The notes below the pieces were generated by a model. It worked only from the letters and a program-made list of their open reading frames with translations. It was not told where the DNA came from and ran no database searches. Both the position numbers and the translations under genes were made by a program. This document shows, piece by piece, positions 1-7,900 of a stretch of DNA of 10,000 nt. How positions within the stretch are numbered: position 1 is the stretch's first letter; each line of letters begins with the position of its first letter. The stretch comes from JBGOUJ01 sp041477005 (GTDB lineage: Bacteria; Acidobacteriota; Terriglobia; Bryobacterales; JACQDG01): positions 1 to 10,000 of the forward strand of contig JBGOUJ010000257.1 in assembly GCA_041477005.1 (NCBI GenBank). The letters run 5' to 3'.

Positions 1-93
1 CATGGCCAGCGCCGCCGTTTCAAACAGCTCGCCCAGGGTGCGCCCGCGCGCCCGAAAACCGATATCGGCGGTGTGCTCGAGGATCTCGAACAT
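1..93 (-). CDS. Archease, N-terminal fragment (runs off the left edge)
   Basis: Reading the minus strand from ATG at 93-91 gives 31 uninterrupted codons, starting MFEILEHTADIGFRARG and continuing RTLGELFETAALAM to the window edge. The EHTADIGxRxxGxTLxELFExAAxAM pattern is the N-terminal signature of the archease family, and the start codon lies where the family normally starts. Archease is a small metal-binding protein that activates the RtcB-type RNA ligase by promoting its guanylylation and turnover, in tRNA splicing or RNA repair. In bacteria its gene often sits beside rtcB, which would lie beyond the left edge if present here. The start codon is 13 bp from the divergent rsmI start, so any promoter must lie inside the rsmI coding sequence or the transcript must be leaderless. 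The identification rests on 31 residues only but is clear. Confidence 0.85.
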   Translation of the reverse strand, partial: MFEILEHTADIGFRARGRTLGELFETAALAM

Positions 94-94
94 T

Positions 95-100
95 TACAAT
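95..100 (+). promoter_or_regulatory. Candidate -10 box (TACAAT) for leaderless rsmI transcription
   Basis: TACAAT matches the TATAAT consensus at five of six positions and ends six bases before the rsmI ATG, so the usual transcription start would be the A of the ATG itself. No purine-rich ribosome site lies in the six-base gap, and no good -35 hexamer is visible. ATAC-TC-GTAT (99-108) forms a tiny palindrome over the same spot. The whole intergenic gap to the divergent archease gene is 13 bp. This is inferred from sequence only. Confidence 0.4.
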
Positions 101-106
101 ACTCGT

Positions 107-1027
107 ATGCTGGGAATCATCTATCTGGTGGCGACGCCGATCGGCAACCTGGAGGATATCACGCTGCGGGCGCTGCGGGTCCTAAAGGAGGCCGAGCTGA
201 TCGCGTGCGAGGATACCCGGCAGACGCGCAAGCTGCTCGAGCATTACGACATTCGCAAGCCGCTGGTAAGCTACCACGAGCACAACGAGGTCGCGCGCGC
301 CGAAGAGCTCGTGGAGAAGGCGGCAAGCGGGAGCACGATCGCCGTGGTCAGCGACGCCGGCATGCCCGGCATCTCCGACCCCGGCTACCGCGTCGTCCGG
401 CGGGCGATCGAGCGCGGCGTGCCCGTGGTTCCCGTCCCAGGCCCGGTCGCCGCTGCGGCCGCTTTGGCCGCTTCGGGCCTTCCCGCCGAGGCCTTCCGCT
501 TCGGTGGCTTTTTGCCCCCCAAACAAGGCCAGCGCCGGAAGCTCCTGGAGTCGCTGGCCGCCGAAACAGCCACGCTGGTTTTTTACGAGGCGCCTCACCG
601 GATCCTCGCCGCGCTGGAGGATGTGGTCGCCGTGCTCGGCCCTCGGCCGGTCGTGGTCGCGCGCGAGCTCACCAAGGTGCACGAAGAGTTTCTGCGCGGC
701 CCCGCCGGTGAGGTGCTCGCCGGGCTCCGGCGCCGGCCGTCGGTGAAAGGCGAGATCACACTATTGATCGGCCGCGCGGAGGCTGTCAGCGGGGCCGCGA
801 CCGGGCAAGCGAGGACCCTTATACCACTGGGCGATCGCGTTGCGGAGCTGATGCGCGATCAAGGGCTCGACCGCATGGCCGCCCTCAAGCAGGCCGCCCG
901 CGAGCGTGGCCTTTCCAAGCGAGAGGCCTATCGGCTGTGGCAGCAGGCAATGGAAGCGTCCCGGACGCTTCCGCCAAGCCGCCCAGCGATCCCGCGCCCC
1001 CCGGCCCGAAATAACCCCGGCGATTGA
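107..1027 (+). CDS. rsmI: 16S rRNA (cytidine(1402)-2'-O)-methyltransferase RsmI
   Basis: This 306-residue protein has the tetrapyrrole-methylase fold and methylates the ribose 2'-O of C1402 in 16S rRNA with S-adenosylmethionine, tuning decoding in the P site. Visible family blocks are ATPIGNL (residues 9-15), ACEDTRQTRKLL (33-44), VSDAGMPGISDPG (81-93), PGP (111-113), YEAPHR (160-165), ARELTKVHEE (185-194) and GEITLLIG (215-222). A C-terminal helix-turn-helix-like segment typical of RsmI (about 259-278, with GLSKREAY) follows, then a Pro/Arg-rich tail of about 20 residues that makes it slightly longer than usual. ATG 107 is preferred because YLVATPIGN normally starts within a few residues of the N-terminus, and because everything upstream codes for archease on the other strand. 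There is no Shine-Dalgarno site before this ATG. A TACAAT box ends six bases upstream, suggesting a leaderless mRNA. Confidence 0.96.
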   Translation: MLGIIYLVATPIGNLEDITLRALRVLKEAELIACEDTRQTRKLLEHYDIRKPLVSYHEHNEVARAEELVEKAASGSTIAVVSDAGMPGISDPGYRVVRRAIERGVPVVPVPGPVAAAAALAASGLPAEAFRFGGFLPPKQGQRRKLLESLAAETATLVFYEAPHRILAALEDVVAVLGPRPVVVARELTKVHEEFLRGPAGEVLAGLRRRPSVKGEITLLIGRAEAVSGAATGQARTLIPLGDRVAELMRDQGLDRMAALKQAARERGLSKREAYRLWQQAMEASRTLPPSRPAIPRPPARNNPGD

Positions 1028-1124
1028 ACCGGCCCAGCGTGTCTTCGCGGAGTGCCTCGACCGGCGCCCCACAGCCTCGGCCCAGATCGCTCGCATAGGC
1101 TGAACCACAGTGGCGCATTCGACA

Positions 1125-1130
1125 TAGAAT
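1125..1130 (+). promoter_or_regulatory. Candidate -10 box (TAGAAT) for leaderless RHH gene
   Basis: TAGAAT matches the -10 consensus at five of six positions and ends six bases before ATG 1137, the same spacing as upstream of rsmI. The six bases between (GAAGAT) are purine-rich but too close to the ATG for a normal ribosome site. No clear -35 box was found in the 109-bp gap between rsmI and this gene (1028-1136), and nothing else in that gap is recognisable. Confidence 0.4.
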
Positions 1131-1136
1131 GAAGAT

Positions 1137-1448
1137 ATGCCGACTCCAACCAAGCCGCTCCCACGAAGACCTAAGGCCAGACCCCTTCGTCAGAGCGTGA
1201 CCATTCCAGCCCCGCTCGCGGCCCAGGTACGGCGCGTGGCGAAAGAGCGCCACCTCACGACGAGCCGGGCCCTGGTCATCCTGGCTGAGCGCGGCGTTCG
1301 TGCGGAATTGGACAACCAAGAGAGACTCCGGGCAGCGTATCAACAGACTATGGACGAGCCGGACCCCGCGCGGAGAAGCGAGGCCGGGAAGGACCTGGTT
1401 CGGACCATCTTTGGGGCGGAAGCCATTGCGGAAGATGCGGTTCTCTAG
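1137..1448 (+). CDS. Small ribbon-helix-helix-type DNA-binding protein
   Basis: The 103-residue protein has a basic, proline-rich N-terminus (about residues 1-17), then RQSVTIPAPL (about 18-27), which fits the DNA-contacting beta strand of MetJ/Arc/CopG proteins. Two predicted helices follow (about 25-39 and 41-58; TTSRALVILAERGV fits the second RHH helix). The C-terminal half is charged and could bind a partner, as in antitoxins of this fold. Such proteins usually act as dimeric repressors, often autoregulating a toxin-antitoxin operon. No toxin gene is adjacent: rsmI lies upstream, and the downstream neighbour is a convergent metallohydrolase 31 bp away. It could therefore be an orphan antitoxin or a stand-alone regulator. 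The RHH assignment is from sequence pattern only. Confidence 0.7.
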   Translation: MPTPTKPLPRRPKARPLRQSVTIPAPLAAQVRRVAKERHLTTSRALVILAERGVRAELDNQERLRAAYQQTMDEPDPARRSEAGKDLVRTIFGAEAIAEDAVL

Positions 1449-1479
1449 TCTTCCTCGCGGTCTTTGGCAGCACCTGCCC

Positions 1480-2574
1480 TTATAACTGAGCCTTTAGGGC
1501 CGCCCGGCTGTACATTTGCTGGCGATAATCCATCGTCGAGTAGGGCGTCGCCAGGATCTCCTGTCCCCGGGCCAGCGAGCCCTCGACCGACGCGCGCGCC
1601 TTCTCGACGTCCAGATACGCCTTGTCCATCGCCATCGCACCGTGTCCCGGCAGTAAAACGTCCCACCGCACGGTTTCAGCGTTCCAGGTGAAGCTCGCCA
1701 GCTTGCGCAGCGACGCCAGGTACTGGTGATTGTCGGCGTAAGGATTCCCCTGCCAGCCGAGGCGTCCGTCATAAAGAACGGTATCGCCGGAAAACAGGAT
1801 GTTCTTCCCGTCCGCCGCGAGCAGGTAACATACCGAGCCGGGCGTGTGTCCGGGCGTGTGAATCACCCGCAGCTTCTGGTTGCCCAGCTCCAGCTCTTCG
1901 CCGTCGGAAAGCCGGCGGGCCACCGGACACCGCGGAAACGCGGTCAGGCCGCGCAGCAGATAGTAGGCGGTCACCTGCGTGCCTTTCTCCACGGCGTCGG
2001 CGTCGGCTTCGTGCAGGATGATCTCGGCGCCCAGTTGCTGGAACTTCTTGTCGGCCATGCTGTGGTCCACGTGGCAATGCGTGTTCAGCACCCACCGGAT
2101 GTCCGCCTTTCGCCGGCCGCACTTCTCCACGTTGGCGATGGTCAGCTCGAACTCGGAGTCCTCCGTCGGGTCGATGATCGCGACTCCCCGCGGTCCGCAA
2201 TCGATCATGTAGGTAAGGTTCGAGAGCCGCTGCTGCCCCACCAGGTAAACGCCGCGGGCGATCTCGGCCGGAACCACGCGAGCCGGCGTGTTCTGATCGA
2301 GGCCGTAGCGCTGGAGCGCCTGGCGCATGGCCGGCCCCGAAGGCCACGCCTCTTCGAGCGGCAGCCTCTTGGTGAGCTCGCGGGCCTGGTATGTGCCCTG
2401 GTCGAACGCGACACGCTGGCCTTCTTCGGTGGTGATATCGCTGACAGCCGGAACGCTGCGCTGGGCCCACCCTAACAAGCCGCCAAACAGCGCAAGCAGA
2501 AGCAAGCGCCGGTCGACTCGTGCGCAGGAGAAGGGTCGGTAAAGACCCGGTCGAAGGGCGGGCATGATTCGCAT
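1480..2574 (-). CDS. Exported metallo-beta-lactamase-fold hydrolase
   Basis: The complete metal-ligand set of the MBL superfamily is visible: the HxHxDH motif in NTHCHVDHS, the histidine of HTPGHTPGS, the aspartate of FSGDTVL and the histidine of LLPGHGAM. Counted from ATG 2574 these are H166, H168, D170, H171, H243, D264 and H311. That set normally holds two zinc (or iron) ions. The N-terminus has arginines followed by a hydrophobic run (LLLLALFGGLLGW), a likely signal peptide ending near WAQ, so the protein is probably periplasmic. The superfamily includes beta-lactamases, glyoxalase II and lactonases. Nothing seen here identifies a true beta-lactamase, so the substrate is unknown. The start is uncertain: in-frame candidates are TTG 2643 (GGAGG only two bases before it) and ATG at 2601, 2589, 2574 and 2565. 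The later ones put the signal peptide nearer the N-terminus. The gene converges with the RHH gene. Confidence 0.87.
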   Translation of the reverse strand: MRIMPALRPGLYRPFSCARVDRRLLLLALFGGLLGWAQRSVPAVSDITTEEGQRVAFDQGTYQARELTKRLPLEEAWPSGPAMRQALQRYGLDQNTPARVVPAEIARGVYLVGQQRLSNLTYMIDCGPRGVAIIDPTEDSEFELTIANVEKCGRRKADIRWVLNTHCHVDHSMADKKFQQLGAEIILHEADADAVEKGTQVTAYYLLRGLTAFPRCPVARRLSDGEELELGNQKLRVIHTPGHTPGSVCYLLAADGKNILFSGDTVLYDGRLGWQGNPYADNHQYLASLRKLASFTWNAETVRWDVLLPGHGAMAMDKAYLDVEKARASVEGSLARGQEILATPYSTMDYRQQMYSRAALKAQL

Positions 2575-2708
2575 TGGCCCTGGGTCCATTATCCACCCCA
2601 TGGGGAACACAAAGAACACTGGTGCCGGGTCAGCGCTAATCAAATCCTCCCAAGCTAACGTGTTCGCCTATCGGCTCAGGCATCAGTCCCACGCGACTTT
2701 TTGCGCCG

Positions 2709-3086
2709 TCAGGCGGCCTTTGATCGCGTCGCCCGCAAGATGTACGCATGCTCAACTGGCAGGCCGAACAAGCTGTGACCTTGCCTTTCAACACCTCTAG
2801 TAACCGATCCAATGTCGTTCAGGATGGCGTGTAGAACAGGACCATTGCTATTGAGCGTAACGATTCGCGACAGCGACAACACCTGCTCCTCACCGAACGT
2901 GTCCGACATCTCTTTCACAAACTCACCGAGCGCCTTCAGCTTGCCACGCTCCAGCCACGGAGCCGCAAGGACAAGGTCCCACTTACCCGGCGAGTCTTCC
3001 CGCTGAAACAGCCCAAACAGCACAAAAGGCCCACGTTGGGCTTCAATTCTTCTCATCAGTTTGCGAAGCTTCGGTATCTCAATCAT
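2709..3086 (-). CDS. HEPN-associated partner, possibly a degenerate minimal nucleotidyltransferase
   Basis: This 125-residue cytoplasmic protein has no signal peptide or membrane segment. Its start overlaps the stop of the upstream HEPN gene (ATGA, 3086-3083), so the two are translationally coupled and probably work together. FVLFGLFQRED (residues 21-31) followed by GKWDLVLAAPWL sits where MNT-type nucleotidyltransferases have xLFGSxARG and SDIDLLV. SRIVTLNSNGPVLHAILND resembles the third strand and following helix of that fold. If the comparison is right, the GS motif has become GL and only one acidic residue of the DxD pair remains, so the protein is probably not an active nucleotidyltransferase. 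Proteins with the GPFxLFxLFxREDxPGKWDLV pattern seem familiar beside HEPN genes in other bacteria, but that is from memory. The fold is an inference; the operon link is directly visible. Confidence 0.75.
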   Translation of the reverse strand: MIEIPKLRKLMRRIEAQRGPFVLFGLFQREDSPGKWDLVLAAPWLERGKLKALGEFVKEMSDTFGEEQVLSLSRIVTLNSNGPVLHAILNDIGSVTRGVERQGHSLFGLPVEHAYILRATRSKAA

Positions 3087-3478
3087 AAGGCAACCATAAT
3101 GGCCTTTGCAGACTTCACCATGTTAGCAGCATCTTGAGCGGTTGCCGTGCCGATCGGCCGGTACCGCGCATCAGGTTCCCACATAGCCACTACTGACCAT
3201 TCAACGAAGTGTTGAGTATTGATCTTTTTTTCGGCTCCAGAGAGACGGAGGAGAACGTCGAGATTGTGGGTTCTGAAACTATGAAAGCCCTCAAATTCTT
3301 TATTCGTCGCTGGGAAGCCAAGCCATTTGAGTGTACGGCAAATTCTGCCTTTCAGAGCGATTTCGACGGAATAGCCGCACAGATAGACGGACCCATCGTA
3401 GCGGCTCGCCTGGAGCAGCACCTCGGCGTCCGCCAGCCGAGCCCGCGCAATCTTCCGAAGTTCTGTAAGCGCGATCAT
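3083..3478 (-). CDS. HEPN-domain protein
   Basis: The 131-residue, mostly helical protein matches the HEPN pattern: an N-terminal helix LRKIARARLADAEVLLQASRY, then DGSVYLCGYSVEIALKGRIC (the AVYLCGYAVELALKA-like core helix), then FRTHNLDVLLRLSG (the HDLxxLL helix). HEPN proteins include RNases of toxin-antitoxin and defence systems and partners of minimal nucleotidyltransferases. The canonical RNase motif Rx4-6H is absent: none of the three histidines (66, 71, 90) follows an arginine at that spacing. Catalysis by the usual mechanism is therefore doubtful. The gene begins 62 bp after the DUF1501 stop and overlaps its partner gene by four bases. There is no clear Shine-Dalgarno site before ATG 3478. 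Base composition is lower in GC than the neighbours (27 of 60 in 3241-3300, against 42 of 60 in 5221-5280), consistent with acquisition as a cassette. Confidence 0.83.
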   Translation of the reverse strand: MIALTELRKIARARLADAEVLLQASRYDGSVYLCGYSVEIALKGRICRTLKWLGFPATNKEFEGFHSFRTHNLDVLLRLSGAEKKINTQHFVEWSVVAMWEPDARYRPIGTATAQDAANMVKSAKAIMVAL

Positions 3479-3540
3479 CTGGATAAGTGCGCCAGCAGGG
3501 GCAAGCGCCGCTCGAATGGCGCGCGCCTCGCGGCCCCGTC

Positions 3541-4980
3541 CTACGCCAGGATCCCCTTCACCACGTCCCCCGACACGCCCGTCAGTCGCGCGTCCATGCC
3601 CTGGAACTTCACGCTCAGGCGCTGGTGGTCGACGCCGAGCAGGTGCAGCATCGTGGCGTGGAAGTCGTGGACGCTCACCGGGTTCTCCTGGGCCGCGTAG
3701 CCGAGGTCGTCGGTCGTGCCGTAGCTGATGCCGCCCTTGATGCCGCCGCCCGCCACCAGGAAGGAGAAGCCCCTGATATGGTGATCCCGGCCGTCGCCGC
3801 CCTGCGACATGGGCGTCCGCCCGAATTCCCCGCCCCAGATCACCAGCGTGTCCTCCAGCATGCCACGCTGTTTGAGGTCCTGGATCAATGCCGCGGTCGG
3901 CCGGTCCACTTCTTCGGCCTTGAGCACGACGTTCTGCTTGACGGCGCTGTGATGGTCCCAGTCTCGATGATAGAGCTGGATGAAGCGCACGCCGCTCTCC
4001 GCCAGCCGTCTCGCCAGCAGGCAGTTCGATGCGAATGAGCCGTCGCCCGGATTCGCGCCGTACATCTCCAGGACCTGCTTCGGCTCCTTGCTCATGTCCA
4101 CCAGGCCGGGCACGCTGGCCTGCATCCGGAACGCCATCTCATATTGCGCGATGCGCGTCAGGATTTCGGGATCTCGCAGCGCGGCGTGCTCCATCCGGTT
4201 CAGCTTGTTGATGGCTTCGATCGAGTCGCGCTGCATCTCGCCGCTCACCCCGGGCGGATTCTTGACGTAGAGCACCGGGTCTCCGACCGAGTTCAGCTTC
4301 ACGCCCTGAAACTTGCTGGGCAGGAGGCCGGCCGACCACTGGCGCGCGGCGATCGGCTGCATCTGCCCGCCCCGGCCGGCCGAGGTCAGCACCACGAAAC
4401 CAGGCAGGTCCTCGGTTTGAGCGCCCAGCCCATACAGGATCCACGACCCCATGCTCGGCCGCCCGGTGATGATGGAGCCCGTATTCATGATGGTATGAGC
4501 AGGGTCGTGGTTGATCTGCTCGGTCCACATCGACCGGATGATGCACATGTCGTCGATCACGCCTCCGATGTGCGGAAACAGCTCGCAGATCTCCTGGCCC
4601 GATTTGCCGAATCTCCGGAATTGGTGTTGCGGGCCGAAGCACATCAGCGTCTTACCCTGCAACTGCGCGATCTGCTGGCCCTTGGTGAGCGACTCCGGCA
4701 TTCCCTTGCCGTCCATCTCGGCGAGCTTTGGCTTGTAGTCGAACGTTTCCAGGTGCGAAGGCCCGCCTGCCTGGTAGAGGAAAATGACGCGCTTGGCCTT
4801 GGCGGGGTGATGGAGCGGATGGACCACGCCGCGCCAGCGCCCATCGGGCGCCTCCTTCGCGGCCGCGAACAGCCGCGGGTTCAACAAGGAGTGCAGCGCG
4901 ACCAGACCAAGACCAGCCATGCCGCGCCCGAGAAAAGTCCGGCGATGCATGTTGATGACGACGGGATCTAAATGGTCCAT
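3541..4980 (-). CDS. DUF1501 protein, Tat-exported, alkaline-phosphatase-like fold
   Basis: The 479-residue product matches the DUF1501 family, whose fold is related to sulfatases and alkaline phosphatases. Family landmarks are RVIFLYQAGGPSHLETFD (residues 64-81), HRDWDHH (338-344), WGGEFGRTP (382-390), GRDHH (397-401) and HDFHATMLHLLG (438-449). The conserved His and Asp residues could bind metal, but no reaction is established for the family. The N-terminus carries a twin-arginine signal (MHRRTFLGRG at residues 11-20, then a hydrophobic stretch), so it should be exported folded. ATG 4980 is chosen because a perfect AGGAGG lies six bases upstream; starting at Met11 would give a more usual Tat leader but no ribosome site. 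It lies 17 bp after the PSCyt1/DUF1549/DUF1553 gene, a pairing repeated many times in Planctomycetota and Solibacter-like genomes, which implies a shared extracytoplasmic function. Confidence 0.94.
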   Translation of the reverse strand: MDHLDPVVINMHRRTFLGRGMAGLGLVALHSLLNPRLFAAAKEAPDGRWRGVVHPLHHPAKAKRVIFLYQAGGPSHLETFDYKPKLAEMDGKGMPESLTKGQQIAQLQGKTLMCFGPQHQFRRFGKSGQEICELFPHIGGVIDDMCIIRSMWTEQINHDPAHTIMNTGSIITGRPSMGSWILYGLGAQTEDLPGFVVLTSAGRGGQMQPIAARQWSAGLLPSKFQGVKLNSVGDPVLYVKNPPGVSGEMQRDSIEAINKLNRMEHAALRDPEILTRIAQYEMAFRMQASVPGLVDMSKEPKQVLEMYGANPGDGSFASNCLLARRLAESGVRFIQLYHRDWDHHSAVKQNVVLKAEEVDRPTAALIQDLKQRGMLEDTLVIWGGEFGRTPMSQGGDGRDHHIRGFSFLVAGGGIKGGISYGTTDDLGYAAQENPVSVHDFHATMLHLLGVDHQRLSVKFQGMDARLTGVSGDVVKGILA

Positions 4981-4986
4981 GTGGGC

Positions 4987-4992
4987 CCTCCT
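4987..4992 (-). promoter_or_regulatory. Strong Shine-Dalgarno site (AGGAGG) for DUF1501 gene
   Basis: The minus strand reads GCGAGGAGGGCCCAC directly before ATG 4980, with AGGAGG six bases from the start codon. This fixes the start ten codons upstream of the Met that begins the Tat motif. It is the only textbook ribosome site seen in the window. The other genes have weak or no Shine-Dalgarno sequences, so the downstream gene of this operon may be translated efficiently and independently. Confidence 0.8.
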
Positions 4993-4997
4993 CGCTC

Positions 4998-7900
4998 TCA
5001 GTTTCGGGTAATCGTTTCGTGCAGGTTCAGAATGGCGCGCGCCACGGTCGTCATGGCCGCCAGCTCGGCGGGCCTGGCCGTCCGCGGCGCCGGCGCTTCG
5101 CCGACCTGGATCAGTTGCGTCGCGCCCGCCGGGTCAGCCTCGAACCGCGCCAGGTTCTTGCGATACAGGTCGGCCAGCGTGTCACGCTCCTGCTGGGTCG
5201 GCTGGCGGCTCAGGACGCGCCGGAACGCCCAGTCGATTCGCTCCGAAAGCGCGCGCCCGCCGTCCCGCAGTATGTTCGCGGCGAACACGCGCGCGGCCTC
5301 CACAAAAATCGGATCGTTGAGCAGGACCAGCGCCTGCAGCGGCGTGTTCGAGTTCACGCGGTTGATGGCGCACTCCTCCCGCGTCGGCGCGTCGAAGTTC
5401 GCGAGGCTCGGTTGCAGGAAGGTTCTCTGCCAGAAAGTATAAACGCCGCGCCGGTAGAGGTCTTCTCCACGGCTGGCGCTGTAATCGCGCTTGGGGAAGT
5501 TGAGGGCCGCCAGATATCCGTCCGGCTGATAGGGCCTGACGCTCGGCCCTCCGAACTTCTCCACCAGCAAGCCGGAGACTTCGAGCGCGACGTCGTGGAC
5601 GACTTCCGCATCCACTCGGAAGCGGCTCTGCCGCGCCAGCAGGCGGTTGTCCGGATCGCGCTCCTCGAGTTGTGGATTGCCCCGCGAGGACTGCCGGTAG
5701 GAATGGCTGGTGACGATGGTGCGGATGGTGTGCCGCATATCCCACGGATGTGCGCCTGCGGCGTGCCAGGACGGTTGCATGAACTCAGCGGCGAGCCAAT
5801 CGAGCATATCCAGGTAGACCGGCCAGTCTCCCTGCGAGCCGAGATCGTCGAGCACCCTGGAGAGTCCGGCGCCGAAGAACTGCCGCCAGAGGCGGTTGAC
5901 GAAAACGCGAGCCGTGAGCGGGTTGTCGGGCGAGACCAGCCAGGTAGCGAGATCCAGGCGGGTCGCCCGCCGGCCATCGGTCGCGACCCTGCCCAGGAAC
6001 ACGGGAACCGCCGGTTCGACGATCTCATGGGAATCATCCATCCAGTTGGCGCGCGGGAGGATGCGGGTCACCTGCGGGCGGGTGGACTTGGCCACCACAA
6101 CTCTGGGAATTTCAGATTCCAACTGCGCCAGCTCGGCCTCCAGTTTCGCCACTTCGACCACCAGCGGCTGGAGATCCGGCGAGGCCCACTGATAGTAGTC
6201 GAGCAGAGCTTTCTTTTGAGCCGGGGTGCGCTTGTCTTCCGCGGCCCGCAGCGCCGCGACAACCGGAGCGGACAAGCCCCGGTGGTCCGCTTTGGCGGAA
6301 TCGCCATCCTTCCGGCGCGCTCGGCGGTTTTCGGGCTGGGGCCAGGAGTACTCGGCAGCAGACAGAGCCAGGCGGAATCTCCCGAGCGTAGCGCGGCGGA
6401 ATTCGGAGTCGTGCCGCAAGCGGACGGTGAGGACCGAATCCCCTTCGGTGCGCACCTTCTCAGCAAACCGCAAGGCCAGGAACAGGTCGCCAGGGTCGCC
6501 GTTGGATACAACTCCCCACCCGGTCCGCGGATTTCCATCGATCGCCGCCATGGGGTGAAGTTCAGAGTCGGCCGGCACACTGGCGCTTGCCAGGACGAAC
6601 GCGAGCCTCCGGGCTGGACCGCCGCCGGCGGCGGACAGCTCGGCTTCCACTTCCGTCAACACCAGGCGGTCCGACCCCCGCGCCAGACGGTGGCTGGGCA
6701 GCCCTTCGTCGTGAACGCCTTCGATGCCGAGCGCGGTCCAGGTTCCTTCCCCCGGCCGGACGGTAATGGTGTAGGTTTCGTTGTCAGGGTTGGGGCCGCC
6801 TGCCACAATCAACCCCTTACCGGGCGCCTGCCCCGAGATCAGAGTGCCGCCGGCGTAGGAATTGCTCTCGACCGGCTCCTCATTGTAGATCGTCAGTTGG
6901 GCGCCGTTCGCGGCTTGGGCGGAGAGCGGCCGCTGGTATTGCCAGTCCAGCGCCCCCGCCTCGTAGCGGCTAAGGGTTTCCGCCTCCCAGCCGGCGTCGG
7001 CGGCGAGAACCTGCGCCTCCGTCTCCAGATTGCGGCGCGCCTCGGTCAGCCGCCAGCTCAGTTGCTCGCGCCGCCGCTGCTGCTCTTCGGTGGGCAGATC
7101 GAGCTTCGCGCCCCAGGCTCCGGGACCCACATCCGGAGCGCGTCCGGTCTCCAGAATGTCGGCGAAGAAGGCCTTCATGGAGTAGAAGTCTTTCGATAGG
7201 AAGGGGTCGAACTTGTGATCGTGGCACTCGGCGCAGCCCAAGGTGCTGCCGAGCCAGACGGCGCTGGTGGTCCGGACCCGGTCGGAGGCGTACTTGGCCA
7301 GGTACTCCTTCGGCTGCAAGCCGCCTTCCGGCGACACGCGGTTCAGCCGGTTATAGGCAGAGCCCACTTTTTGTTCTACAGTCGCGTCGGGCAGCAGGTC
7401 GCCGGCCAGTTGCTCGCGGGTGAACTGGTCGAAGGGCTTGTTGTCACGGAAGGCGCGCAGGACGTAGTCCCGATAGGGCCAGATGGGGTATGGAAGGTCG
7501 CTGTGGAACCCCGCGGTGTCCGCGTAACGCACCGCGTCGAGCCAGTGCATCGCCTGCTTCTCGGCGTACCGGGGAGAGGCGAGCAGACCATCGACGAGCT
7601 TCTCGTAGGCGTCGGACGATTTGTCGTTGACAAACGCTTCGACCACATCCGGCGTGGGCGCGAGACCCGTCAGGTCCAGTGTCACCCGCCGGACCAGCGT
7701 TCGCCGGTCGGCCTCCGGGGACGCCTGCAGCCCCTCTTGCGCCAGGCGCGCCTGAACGAACGCATCGATCGGGTTTCGAACCGGCGTCCCGCTCGCAGCC
7801 TGAGGCGCCCTGGCGGTCTGCGGCACTGGCGGCCGCTGGATCGGCAGGTAGGCCCAGTGCCTCTCGTACCTCGCCCCCTCGGCCACCCAGCGACGGATGG

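Noticed and set aside
1466..1478. Hairpin GGCAG-CAC-CTGCC between the convergent RHH and metallohydrolase genes as a bidirectional terminator
   Set aside because: The stem is only 5 bp and no T run follows on either strand. The position is right but the evidence is too weak.
1726..2475. Plus-strand open frame of 249 codons
   Set aside because: It is antisense to the metallo-beta-lactamase-fold gene with its full metal-ligand set, and its product has no recognisable motifs.
1480..2574. Antibiotic-resistance beta-lactamase
   Set aside because: The HxHxDH fold is shared by many hydrolases, and nothing seen here is specific to B1, B2 or B3 beta-lactamases.
5019..7199. Long plus-strand open frame of 726 codons
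   Set aside because: It is antisense to the PSCyt1/DUF1549/DUF1553 gene, whose domains are continuous and recognisable. The plus-strand product is Arg/Gly/Pro-rich without family motifs, as expected of a shadow frame in GC-rich DNA.
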